Shown piece by piece: positions 36,601 through 43,752 of a stretch of 64,000 bases of DNA. The stretch lies in NCBI GenBank assembly GCA_964411985.1, contig CAYPNF010000033.1, positions 33,740 to 97,739 of the forward strand. The letters run 5' to 3'. This DNA comes from CAYPNF01 sp964411985 (GTDB taxonomy: Bacteria; Verrucomicrobiota; Verrucomicrobiia; Limisphaerales; J093). Positions within the stretch are counted from its first letter, which is position 1; every line of letters starts with the position of its first letter. The notes beneath the pieces were generated by a model. The model had not been told where the DNA came from. It was given only the letters and a program-made list of their open reading frames with translations, and did not search any database. The position numbers and the translations under genes were made by a program.

Positions 36601-37428
36601 GAGAGGGCAGCCGAGAGCGTGCTCGGCGACGACACTGAGGCGCTGCGTCAGGCCAGGCAGGAACTCGATCGTGTTAGTCAGGATTTGCAGCGTGAGATGG
36701 CCCGGTCTGAACCCGGCAACGCGTCCAGCCCGGCGTCGCGCACAGGGTCGGAATCCGAAGCGTCGGCCCATGACCAAGGAAGGACTGGCACCAACAACGC
36801 AGCCGCAGGCAGACAATCCAATGACGCACAATCACGACAAGGAGACACGCCGGGCCAGGCAGGTGACCAACCTGGTTCTCAGCAGGCAGCCCGCAGCGGG
36901 CAAGGCCAGGGGAGGGGGGAACCGGGTGCCCGCCCAGGCGAGCTCGACCGTCAGGGCGAGGCTGAACGAACTGCCTCTGGTACCGGGAGAAGCGCTCCCA
37001 CAGGCGGTAACCGACAAGGACGAGAGGTGGGCGGCAACTATGGGGCCGACTCGGGAGGGCCCCTCAACGATGGTGAGCTTCGTCAGGCGGGACCCCTTAC
37101 AGGGGATGAGTTTTCACCCTGGTCGGACCGCCTCCGAGAGGTGGAGGAGATGATCGACTTTCCTGATTTACGAAACCGAGTGGCCGGGGCTCGTGAGCAG
37201 GCACGCTCGATGCGCCAGGAATTCCGCAAGGATCTGAAAAAGCCTGATTGGGCGCAAGTTCGGCTGCGCGTACTCGAACCCCTGGTAGAAGTGCGCAACC
37301 GGATCGCCGAAGAACTCGCCCGGCGCGAATCACGGGAGGCTCTGGTGCCGATCGACCGGGATCCGGTTCCCAGTCGGTATTCCGAGATGGTGCGACGTTA
37401 TTATGAGGATTTGGGAAAAGACAAGTGA
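33685..37428 (+). CDS. large DUF4175-like membrane/coiled-coil protein
   Basis: 1247 residues. Two N-terminal hydrophobic hairpins (about 15-75 and 150-170) anchor it. A beta-rich periplasmic region (about 180-495) is followed by a very long charged coiled coil (about 510-960, Gln/Glu/Arg rich, e.g. RRLKRLQEEEQQMLADVDEV), then a Gly/Ser/Gln/Arg-rich disordered segment (about 1005-1125), and a conserved-looking C-terminal helical segment (EFSPWSDRLREVEEM onward). It is probably a structural scaffold spanning the periplasm. No enzyme motif is present. The ATG overlaps the BatA-type stop. In DUF4175-like proteins of related bacteria this long coiled coil is typical of the MoxR operon. Confidence 0.8.
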   Translation: MIDPALARSLRPVVRRRMQLQLSWRLAACWVLGALSGAVLMALHRWGLPILPYAFWGICLVSAVAVTVAVRSLFLNRTDWRWAARRVEERYPELKGLLLTAAQLPGKESGNPHYLEKRLVQEAVLHGHTHEWAQAVPGWQVGLGHVGHGMSLALLAWVLWALPVSVPKPLSMPGVRAAAGVTVLPGDTSLERGSSLVVLARFEGALPSSVDLVVGEAAEASRRIPLVKSLADPVFGSSVPEVMEPLVYHLEYAGQKTRSFRVSVFEYPRLLRADAELTFPAYTGLAPRRVEDTRRLSAVEGSRMDLILQLNKPVASAALIAKTQERTRLPLQSTNAQTTAYLKQFLFASSMTYELQLVDAEGRTNKLPTQFVFEVLTNRQPELRLAAPRGDLRPSALEEIRFEGTAWDDFGLSSFGLGYTVAGEETVLLELGRAIPAKEKRTFKHRLKLEDLGVQPDQLISWFLWADDSGPEGETRRTTTDLFFGEVRPFDEVFREGQSNESQSDSQESGEQGEQQGNQTARLAELQKQILSATWKLQREHRASASPTYTKDVLVVMESQKQALEQAETMRERAEEPRTAGLWEAVTKEMELAAQRLEAATNAPPLLKPAVVAEQSAYQALLRLQAREHEVARANSRSRGQNAGRQGNQRQLEQMELTQSENRYERQSEARAPQTPERREQLQVMNRLQELARRQQDLNERLKELQSALQEARTEKEREEVRRRLKRLQEEEQQMLADVDEVRQRMERPENQSRMAEERRQLDQTRNEVQRAAEAASQGSTSQALASGTRAQRQLQDLRDEMRKENSSEFTEEMRELRNQARELSSQQEEIARKLETEAATGRKTLSDSDQLGDVPAQIARQKERLTNLVERATDVSQQAETSQPLLSRQLYDTLRRFSQRTAGGVKESQEELLRRGLMTRNLYDRLQDSSQPDGAKLLDAAEEMVRQSAIPQARQIGQRARAGFDELKTGVERAAESVLGDDTEALRQARQELDRVSQDLQREMARSEPGNASSPASRTGSESEASAHDQGRTGTNNAAAGRQSNDAQSRQGDTPGQAGDQPGSQQAARSGQGQGRGEPGARPGELDRQGEAERTASGTGRSAPTGGNRQGREVGGNYGADSGGPLNDGELRQAGPLTGDEFSPWSDRLREVEEMIDFPDLRNRVAGAREQARSMRQEFRKDLKKPDWAQVRLRVLEPLVEVRNRIAEELARRESREALVPIDRDPVPSRYSEMVRRYYEDLGKDK

Positions 37429-37470
37429 TGAGATGGTTGGGATTCGAATTGTAGGTGACCGACTGACGTG

Positions 37471-39843
37471 ATGCTCGTTGCGATCCTCATATTCTCTCGA
37501 TGGAACTGGCTCTGGGTGGTCGCCGCAGTGCTGGCGGTCACACTGCTATTGCTATTCTGGGGCTATCGCCGAGTGCCGGGCGGTCGCTTGCGCTGGACTT
37601 GCGCGAGCCTAAAGGCGCTGGGAATGGCGGCCTTGGGGTTGTGCTTGCTGGAACCCACCTGGTTAGGGCAGCGCGCTCGCCCGGGAGCAAATCTCCTGGC
37701 CATCGTAGCTGACAACAGCGAGAGCCTGCAGGTCAAAGATCCAGGGCAGAACGCCAGCCGTGGCGAGCTCCTGCGCGAGTTGCTCGACCCGCAGCAGCAG
37801 TCGTGGCAGGCTTCCTTGGAGGACAACTTCGAAGTGCGACATTTCTCGTTCGATTCCCGGCTTCAGAGTCTTAAGGACTACACGGAACTGAATTTCGATG
37901 GGCGCGCGTCCAGCATCGGTTCGGCCTTGAGAACCATCAAGGAACGTTTTAGCGGCCGTCCCCTCGCGGGGATTGTGCTCTTGACTGACGGCAACGCGAC
38001 CGATGCACGAACCGTTCCTCTCGATGTGGCAGGCCTGCCGCCCATCTATCCCGTGGTCGTTGGAGGCTCCGAACCCATCCGGGACATTGCCCTCCAGGAA
38101 ACGCGCGTGACCCAGGCGGTCTTCGAGGACGCCCCCGTGCAAGTGCAAGCCGACGTGACGGCAACGGGCTATCAGGGAGATACGGTCGTGGCACAGTTGC
38201 TGGATCCCTTGGGCAAGAAGGTCGCCGAACAGCTGCTGAGCGCGCGCAAGGAGAACGATCGATTGACCTTTCGTTTTCAACTGCGCCCGGACAAGCCTGG
38301 TCTCTGTTTCTATCGGATCCGCGTTGGGACGAAAGCAGAGATGACGGGGACGGCGGATCCGCAGAAGACGAGAGAGGCCACCCTGGCCAACAATACGCAG
38401 GTCGTGGTGGTGGACCGGCGGCGAGGGCCGTACCGGGTGCTTTACGTTGCGGGGCGGCCCAATTGGGAATTCAAGTTCCTCAACCGGGCGCTGCAGGAGG
38501 ACCAGGAGATCGAGTTGGTGGGTTTGATTCGCGCGGCCAACCGCGAGCCGAAATTCAACTTCCTGGGCCGCTCGGGGGAGACGAGTAACCCCCTGTTCCG
38601 TGGGTTCGACGCACAAGGACAGCAGGAGGTCGAGCGTTATGATCAACCCGTGCTCGTGCGCCTGAACACTCGCGATGAATTCGAACTCCGCAGTGGGTTT
38701 CCCTCCAAGCCGGAGGACCTTTACAGCTATCACGCGGTGATTCTCGACGATCTTGAGGCTGGCTTCTTCTCACCGGACCAGGCGTTGCTCCTGCAGAAGT
38801 TCGTATCGGAGCGGGGGGGAGGTTTTCTGATGTTAGGAGGAATGGAGTCGTTCCAGCAGGGCAAGTACCAGCGAACCCCGATCGGCGACATGTTGCCCGT
38901 GTACCTGGAACGTGTGGAAGCCACCAATCCACCCGGGCCGCTGCGTCTCGATTTGACCCGGGAGGGAATGCTGCAATCGTGGGCGCGACTGCGCGACAAC
39001 GAGGCCGATGAGCGGAGTCGTTTGGCGGGTATGTCGGCATTCCAGGTGCTCAACCGCATCCGCGAGGTGAAGCCTGGGGCGAGCGTAGTGGCAACGGCAA
39101 AGGACGACGCAGGCCATAGCTATCCTGCGCTGGTAGTGCAAAGGTTCGGCCGGGGGCGCAGCGCGGCCCTGACCGTGGGCGATGTGTGGCGGTGGGGCTT
39201 CCGTGACGCCGGAGCGCATCGTGACATGGACAAGGCCTGGCGACAGTGGATCCGCTCACTCATCGCGGATGTGCCCAACCGGGTGGATCTTGCCGTTGAA
39301 CCCGCGCCCACTGAAGCCACGGGAACTGTCCAACTGCAGGTGAGAGTGAGGGATGCCAAGTTTCACCCCATGGACGACGCGGTGGTGAGCCTGGAGATCC
39401 AGCCGGTTCTGATCGAGGGCGAGGGAAGTGCCACGAATGTACTTCGCTTTAAGGCGGAAGCCTCCTCGCGGGAAGCGGGACTGTATCAAGCCTCTTTCTT
39501 TCCGCGTGTTTCCGGAGGCTACCGCGTCACAGCGGCTGTCACGGATGGGGCGGGCAATGAAATGGGACGGGCCGAGGGAGGGTGGAGCACCGATCTGGCG
39601 GCCGAGGAGTTCAGAACGTTGTCACCAAATCTTGCGCTGCTGGAGAGTCTGGCGACCAAGACTGGAGGGGAAGTTGTTCCCGGCAACCGACTGGAGGAAT
39701 TCGCTCGCGAGTTACCCCATCGCCAAGCCCCTGTGATGGACGCGTGGTCCTTCCCGGTATGGCACACTACGGCCATGTTTGCTTTTGCCTTAAGCTGCCT
39801 GCTCGCCGAATGGGGACTGCGGCGGTGGAAAGGAGTGCCATGA
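37471..39843 (+). CDS. membrane vWA / glutamine-amidotransferase-like protein
   Basis: 790 residues. The ATG at 37471 is chosen over the GTG one codon before it. Two N-terminal helices (LVAILIFSRWNWLWVVAAVLA..., then LKALGMAALGLCLLEPTWLG) precede a vWA domain with a complete MIDAS (VADNSES, near residue 85-92; later LTDGNATD). A central amidotransferase-like region contains HAVILDDLEAGFFSPDQALL and RGGGFLMLGGMESF. A C-terminal helix (TTAMFAFALSCLLAEWGL) completes the topology. It is the third vWA-type protein in the operon. Its stop overlaps the ATG of the caspase-like gene. Expected role: another subunit of the MoxR-associated membrane complex. Confidence 0.82.
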   Translation: MLVAILIFSRWNWLWVVAAVLAVTLLLLFWGYRRVPGGRLRWTCASLKALGMAALGLCLLEPTWLGQRARPGANLLAIVADNSESLQVKDPGQNASRGELLRELLDPQQQSWQASLEDNFEVRHFSFDSRLQSLKDYTELNFDGRASSIGSALRTIKERFSGRPLAGIVLLTDGNATDARTVPLDVAGLPPIYPVVVGGSEPIRDIALQETRVTQAVFEDAPVQVQADVTATGYQGDTVVAQLLDPLGKKVAEQLLSARKENDRLTFRFQLRPDKPGLCFYRIRVGTKAEMTGTADPQKTREATLANNTQVVVVDRRRGPYRVLYVAGRPNWEFKFLNRALQEDQEIELVGLIRAANREPKFNFLGRSGETSNPLFRGFDAQGQQEVERYDQPVLVRLNTRDEFELRSGFPSKPEDLYSYHAVILDDLEAGFFSPDQALLLQKFVSERGGGFLMLGGMESFQQGKYQRTPIGDMLPVYLERVEATNPPGPLRLDLTREGMLQSWARLRDNEADERSRLAGMSAFQVLNRIREVKPGASVVATAKDDAGHSYPALVVQRFGRGRSAALTVGDVWRWGFRDAGAHRDMDKAWRQWIRSLIADVPNRVDLAVEPAPTEATGTVQLQVRVRDAKFHPMDDAVVSLEIQPVLIEGEGSATNVLRFKAEASSREAGLYQASFFPRVSGGYRVTAAVTDGAGNEMGRAEGGWSTDLAAEEFRTLSPNLALLESLATKTGGEVVPGNRLEEFARELPHRQAPVMDAWSFPVWHTTAMFAFALSCLLAEWGLRRWKGVP

Positions 39844-40829
39844 GAATCAGGGCTGCTCTTCTTATTGCCGTCGTCGCAGTGCTGATGTCATGGCGCGCCT
39901 GGCCGGAAGACCCAAAGGGGCGTGCCAGCGTGATTCTGGTCATGGGTGCTCCCGGCGAGCCCGAATTCGCGAGCAACTTCGTCAGCCAAGTCACCCTTTG
40001 GGAGAAAGCCGCCGCGTTGGGCGGGGCTAGCATCTCTATCGTGGGAACCCAGAGGGACGCCCCCACCAACGACCTCGTGCGCTTGGAGGAAAGGCTGGCA
40101 GCGGAGCCCAAGGAGAGTCTTGATGGACTCTGGTTGGTATTGATCGGGCATGGAACCTTCGATGGTCAGGAGGCATGCTTCAACCTGCGCGGCCCGGACT
40201 TGACCACCGAGAATCTGGCCTCCTTGTTACAGCCTTTTCGACGCCCGCTGACGGTGATCGCCGCCGCTTCCTGCAGCGCCCCGTTCCTCAGCAAACTCTC
40301 CGCCACCAACCGCATCATTCTTACCGCCACGCGCAGCGGGCACGAGCAGAACTACACACGTTTCGGACAGTACCTCGCCGCCGCGATTGCGGATCCGGAA
40401 ACCGACTTGGATCGGGACGGCCAGGTTTCGCTCCTGGAAGCTTTCCTGACGGCCTCTCGCCAGGTGAGCGAGTTCTACCGCCTCGCGGGACGCCTGGTGA
40501 CGGAACATTCGCTTCTCGACGACAACGGCGATGGTTTGGGCACGCCGGCTGATTGGTTTCGGGGCCTTCGCGCCATCAAGAAGCCCCAGGAGAAAGCACT
40601 GGTCGACGGACTTCTTGCCCACCAGACGCACCTGGTGCGCAGCACCGCCGAGCAAAGTCTTAGCTCGGAACAGCGCGCACGCCGCGACATGATCGAACGC
40701 ACCGTACTGCTTCATCGCGAGAAAAGGGGAAAAGTGCCGGACAACGAGTACTACCAAGGGCTGGAAGCAATCCTGCTCGAGTTAGCTCGGTTCTACGAAT
40801 CCGTTGGCTCGAATCCCGGCACTCACTGA
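39840..40829 (+). CDS. caspase-like (clan CD) peptidase candidate
   Basis: 329 residues, starting at the ATG that overlaps the previous stop; a longer upstream frame is a shadow. It has a signal segment (MRIRAALLIAVVAVLMSWRA). The core looks like a legumain/caspase fold: strand SVILVMGAPG, then LWLVLIGHG with His104, and LTVIAAASCSAPF with Cys145. These are the His-Gly and Cys-after-small-residues motifs of clan CD. RIILTATRSG and DLDRDGQVSLLEAFLTASRQ (a calcium-loop-like segment near 189-208) follow, as in bacterial C13-like proteins. Activity is inferred from these residues only. It ends the eight-gene operon 64 bases before a convergent gene. Confidence 0.65.
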   Translation: MRIRAALLIAVVAVLMSWRAWPEDPKGRASVILVMGAPGEPEFASNFVSQVTLWEKAAALGGASISIVGTQRDAPTNDLVRLEERLAAEPKESLDGLWLVLIGHGTFDGQEACFNLRGPDLTTENLASLLQPFRRPLTVIAAASCSAPFLSKLSATNRIILTATRSGHEQNYTRFGQYLAAAIADPETDLDRDGQVSLLEAFLTASRQVSEFYRLAGRLVTEHSLLDDNGDGLGTPADWFRGLRAIKKPQEKALVDGLLAHQTHLVRSTAEQSLSSEQRARRDMIERTVLLHREKRGKVPDNEYYQGLEAILLELARFYESVGSNPGTH

Positions 40830-40893
40830 AAGGCGGAGACCCACCGGCGCGCACGTCCATGGAGTGTGGCCTGCCGTGGCTCTTTGGCACTCT

Positions 40894-43338
40894 CTATTTT
40901 TTGAAAAGCGTCCCCAAATCTACCCTCCAGGGGACGCGACCCGACTGGTCGAAACGAACTTGAATTCGGAGCAGATGCTCCTCCATCATTTTCAGGGTGT
41001 AGCCTGGATAATCGCGAAAGAGGAACGGGCCTCCTTGCACCCAAGGCTGAGCTTCCGGGACATAGATGGTTACGCGGTGGCTGGTTCCCTTCGGCCCAAG
41101 TGAGACTCCCTCCAGCGTCTGGTTTGTCCCATTCCATGAAACACTCTCCAATTCCAGGGCTCCTTGCAGAATGTGGCGGTCGGTTGAAATGACCTGCGGA
41201 GCGGCGCGCTTTGCGTGTAATGCCAGAAGCGTCACGCTGGCAGGCTCAACCCGCGCCCGCAGTTCACCGACCACTTCACCATGCAGGCGTTCGCCCCAGA
41301 AATCGTAGGCCAGGTAGGTCGCTGTCGGATTGAGCCCGAGTCGGGTCAGGGGAATAGCCCGGTCGAGCCGCTCCGTCTCGCTTGCGTTGAAGAGCCCTAC
41401 CACCGTCCATTCACCCAATGGCTTCCGGATCCGCAGGCCGAAAACCGAATGTCGGTCCGTGTCGAACAGATCGATCGGCCGAGCCGCCTCACCATAGGAG
41501 GGTAATGCCTTTTTCAAGATCTCGAGCCGACCTGCATCCAGGTCGGGCAGCCGATCTCCTGAGATGAGGTTGCCGCCGGTCAGGGCGAGGAGCGATGCGG
41601 CGGCTTGTGCCTGGGGCAGGGAAAGCAGGTTCAGACAGGCATGGTCGGCGTCGTTGATCCAGGTGCGTTTATGGAAGTAGTACCGTTTGGCTGCGGCTGG
41701 GGCGCTGCTGGTGGATTCGGTGAAGTACTGCTTCCACGCCTGTTTTCGAAACCCGTAGTTCTGATCGAGCTCAATCCGCATGCTATCGAGCAGGCCGACA
41801 GTGACAGGTCCCGGGCCGCAGTCTTGGAGATGTCGGTTGGGTCCGAGGGCCCGGCGCATGATCTCGAATCCCTTCCGGTAGGCCTCTGCCCGTGTCACGG
41901 CGGGATCGTGATAACGGTGTGCGGCCAGCAGCGACCAATCGACGAAGTCGATCTTGAACATCTCGTACCCCCAGTCGTGAGCCACGGTGTGGAAAAGGTC
42001 TGCCATCCATGCGGCTGCTCCGGGATGGGTGATATCCAGGCCGTAGCGCTTCGGGTTCTCGTTGCGCGCCCAATCAGAGTCTTCACTCGGCCAGGGGCCC
42101 ACCCGCTTGAGGCTGCCGTCCGGGTTCCGCAGCAACCAGTCTGGGTGTTTGCGGAAGACCTCCGAGGGCTCGGAGATGACATACGGAGCGAGCCAGATTC
42201 CGGGCTTGAGCCCGAGCGCGCGAATGCGCTTGGCCAACCACTTCATGCCGTGCGGAAACCGTGTGTTACCTTCCCAATCGCCATGCCAACGCTGGAAACC
42301 TTCGTCCACCTGGATGTACTCGAGGCCAAACGGCTTGAGCGTGCGCGCCGCGAACTCGGCATTGCGGAGCACTTCCTCCTCAGTGATGTGTTCGAAGGTG
42401 GTGAACCAGTTACACCAGCCATTGACCACGGAACGAACCCTCCCCCCCTGCGCCTGGCCCATGGTGTCGGCATACCCCTCCAGTGCCGTGTACGGATCCG
42501 GTGCGATATGGAGCATGAAGCGCCCGGAGCGAATCGTGCGGCCCGGCGGCAATTCGAACCCTTTCGCCAGGATGGATTCGGCGACTAATCCAATCGCGCC
42601 AACCGCCTCCTCCCGGCTAACCAGTACCTGGCCCAGCGCGGTTTGGTTGTCCACGTAACCGCACACCAGTCCCTCCTGTTCGTAGCCTCGGAAGAACCCG
42701 ATGTTCCACCAACTCCGCAGCGACTCCGCGGCGCCAGAGGGCAGTTCAGTCACTTTTCCCGGGTCATAGTACATCGGACCGTTGGTGAGCACTTTCGTCA
42801 CCCCTGTCCACCACAATGCGCCTTCGGTCTCGGCCTTTGCGCAAATCGGTTCCAGCGCCTCGAGCACGATCGGTTGAGCAGAGACGTTTTGGCATTCCAC
42901 TTCGATCAGGACAGACGGCCGCCCCTCGTAGAGAGTTAGCTTCGTGCCGAAATTGAGGCGGCTCTGAGCATCAGTACTGCGCAGCAGAAGCAGTCGACCG
43001 AGTCCAAGCGAGTCATGGATTGGAGTGGAATCCAGCACGTGCTGGTACGACGTGTCATTTGTGGTCCGTCTCTTGCCAAGCAGTGTGGCACGAGCAACAG
43101 CTCCGGTTAGCAGGGGCCCACCGTTCCTGCGCCAGCATTGCAGGCGCCCGGTGCTCATATCGAAGGCTGCGGCGAGGAAGTCGTTCTGGATCTGTGCCGT
43201 GGGGAGGTCGACAGTGGTTGCCGCCCCGAGTGAGTGCGTTGCCCATGGAACAGAAACGGCCGCCGTGGCGACCTGCTTCAGGAATTCCCGGCGGTTGGTG
43301 GACAAGCGCTTGTGATCTTGGGCTTGAGCGGGTTTCAT
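40894..43338 (-). CDS. Tat-exported GH36-like alpha-galactosidase
   Basis: 814 residues. The N-terminus is a twin-arginine signal (NRREFLKQVATAAVSV). A beta-sandwich domain (about 45-290) precedes the TIM barrel. Barrel landmarks match GH36/GH27: NGWCNWFTTF, YIQVDEGFQRWHGDW (341-355), KPGIWLAPYV (378-387), and FKIDFVDW, in which Asp464 fits the catalytic nucleophile. DSMRIELD near 518 is the probable acid/base region. A C-terminal beta domain ends the protein. Expected reaction: release of terminal alpha-galactose from oligosaccharides or glycans in the periplasm. Transcribed alone, convergent with the MoxR operon. Confidence 0.85.
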   Translation of the reverse strand: MKPAQAQDHKRLSTNRREFLKQVATAAVSVPWATHSLGAATTVDLPTAQIQNDFLAAAFDMSTGRLQCWRRNGGPLLTGAVARATLLGKRRTTNDTSYQHVLDSTPIHDSLGLGRLLLLRSTDAQSRLNFGTKLTLYEGRPSVLIEVECQNVSAQPIVLEALEPICAKAETEGALWWTGVTKVLTNGPMYYDPGKVTELPSGAAESLRSWWNIGFFRGYEQEGLVCGYVDNQTALGQVLVSREEAVGAIGLVAESILAKGFELPPGRTIRSGRFMLHIAPDPYTALEGYADTMGQAQGGRVRSVVNGWCNWFTTFEHITEEEVLRNAEFAARTLKPFGLEYIQVDEGFQRWHGDWEGNTRFPHGMKWLAKRIRALGLKPGIWLAPYVISEPSEVFRKHPDWLLRNPDGSLKRVGPWPSEDSDWARNENPKRYGLDITHPGAAAWMADLFHTVAHDWGYEMFKIDFVDWSLLAAHRYHDPAVTRAEAYRKGFEIMRRALGPNRHLQDCGPGPVTVGLLDSMRIELDQNYGFRKQAWKQYFTESTSSAPAAAKRYYFHKRTWINDADHACLNLLSLPQAQAAASLLALTGGNLISGDRLPDLDAGRLEILKKALPSYGEAARPIDLFDTDRHSVFGLRIRKPLGEWTVVGLFNASETERLDRAIPLTRLGLNPTATYLAYDFWGERLHGEVVGELRARVEPASVTLLALHAKRAAPQVISTDRHILQGALELESVSWNGTNQTLEGVSLGPKGTSHRVTIYVPEAQPWVQGGPFLFRDYPGYTLKMMEEHLLRIQVRFDQSGRVPWRVDLGTLFKK

Positions 43339-43474
43339 GAGGTAGAGTAGTAGCAGTCTGGCTCCGCTCAGTCAAAGATGCCTTCTGGTCCCAAGCATTA
43401 CCGAAGATTCTCTTAAGATGTACAGGAAAGCTAATGGCTGGATAAGACGAACAAGTGGTCTGTTCTGGTTCGAC

Positions 43475-43504
43475 TTGCAACATGCTCGAGTGTGATGCTA
43501 TACT
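43475..43504 (+). promoter_or_regulatory. sigma-70-like promoter
   Basis: TTGCAA, an 18-base spacer, then TATACT preceded by TGC, giving an extended -10. Transcription would start near 43511 and run toward the hairpin at 43529-43557 and, if it reads through, the propeller gene at 43753. Confidence 0.5.
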
Positions 43505-43528
43505 AATTCAACAATTTCCCATAATGGA

Positions 43529-43561
43529 GGCGAGGATCACACCGGGTGAGGTTCGCCTTTT
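43529..43561 (+). terminator. terminator- or attenuator-like hairpin
   Basis: GGCGAG pairs with TTCGCC (one G-T pair), followed after a 2x2 internal loop by TCAC with GTGA round a 5-base loop, then TTTT at 43558-43561. It begins about 18 bases after the expected start site of the promoter at 43475. It could end a roughly 50-base RNA or act as a leader attenuator. Confidence 0.4.
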
Positions 43562-43752
43562 CGTGCGCTTACGCTGGCTATTCTCCGGCTGTGGGCAAGC
43601 GGATTAGGTGGGGGACTCGGGACAGGGATTGGATCGCCGGGGCATGGTTGGCCCGTGAGGTGGCTTGCGAGGCTGAAAGGGTGGGTTTGCTGTGATCTTT
43701 GTCTTCAAGCGGGCTTGCCTAAACAATGTAGGATTCGCAACCAAGTACTGTG

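Larger units (their letters stand above)
43339..43752. other. divergent intergenic region with regulatory signals
   Basis: 414 bases between the minus-strand alpha-galactosidase and the plus-strand propeller gene. It holds a good promoter-like element (43475-43504) and a hairpin plus T4 about 25 bases downstream. No other gene is supported; a 27-codon frame from the ATG at 43525 overlaps the hairpin and has no recognisable feature. Confidence 0.5.

Noticed and set aside
36578..37153. 191-codon alternative frame in the 3' part of the DUF4175-like gene
   Set aside because: Overlaps the low-complexity coding segment in another frame; explained by biased base composition.
26099..40829. MoxR-vWA-protease set as an anti-phage or conflict system
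   Set aside because: The DUF58, BatA-type and DUF4175-like membrane genes fit the chromosomal envelope operon of this phylum; no effector, nuclease or mobile context is present.
41605..42588. 327-codon plus-strand frame inside the alpha-galactosidase gene
   Set aside because: Lies wholly opposite the GH36 barrel, whose motifs are unmistakable; the frame itself shows no known feature.
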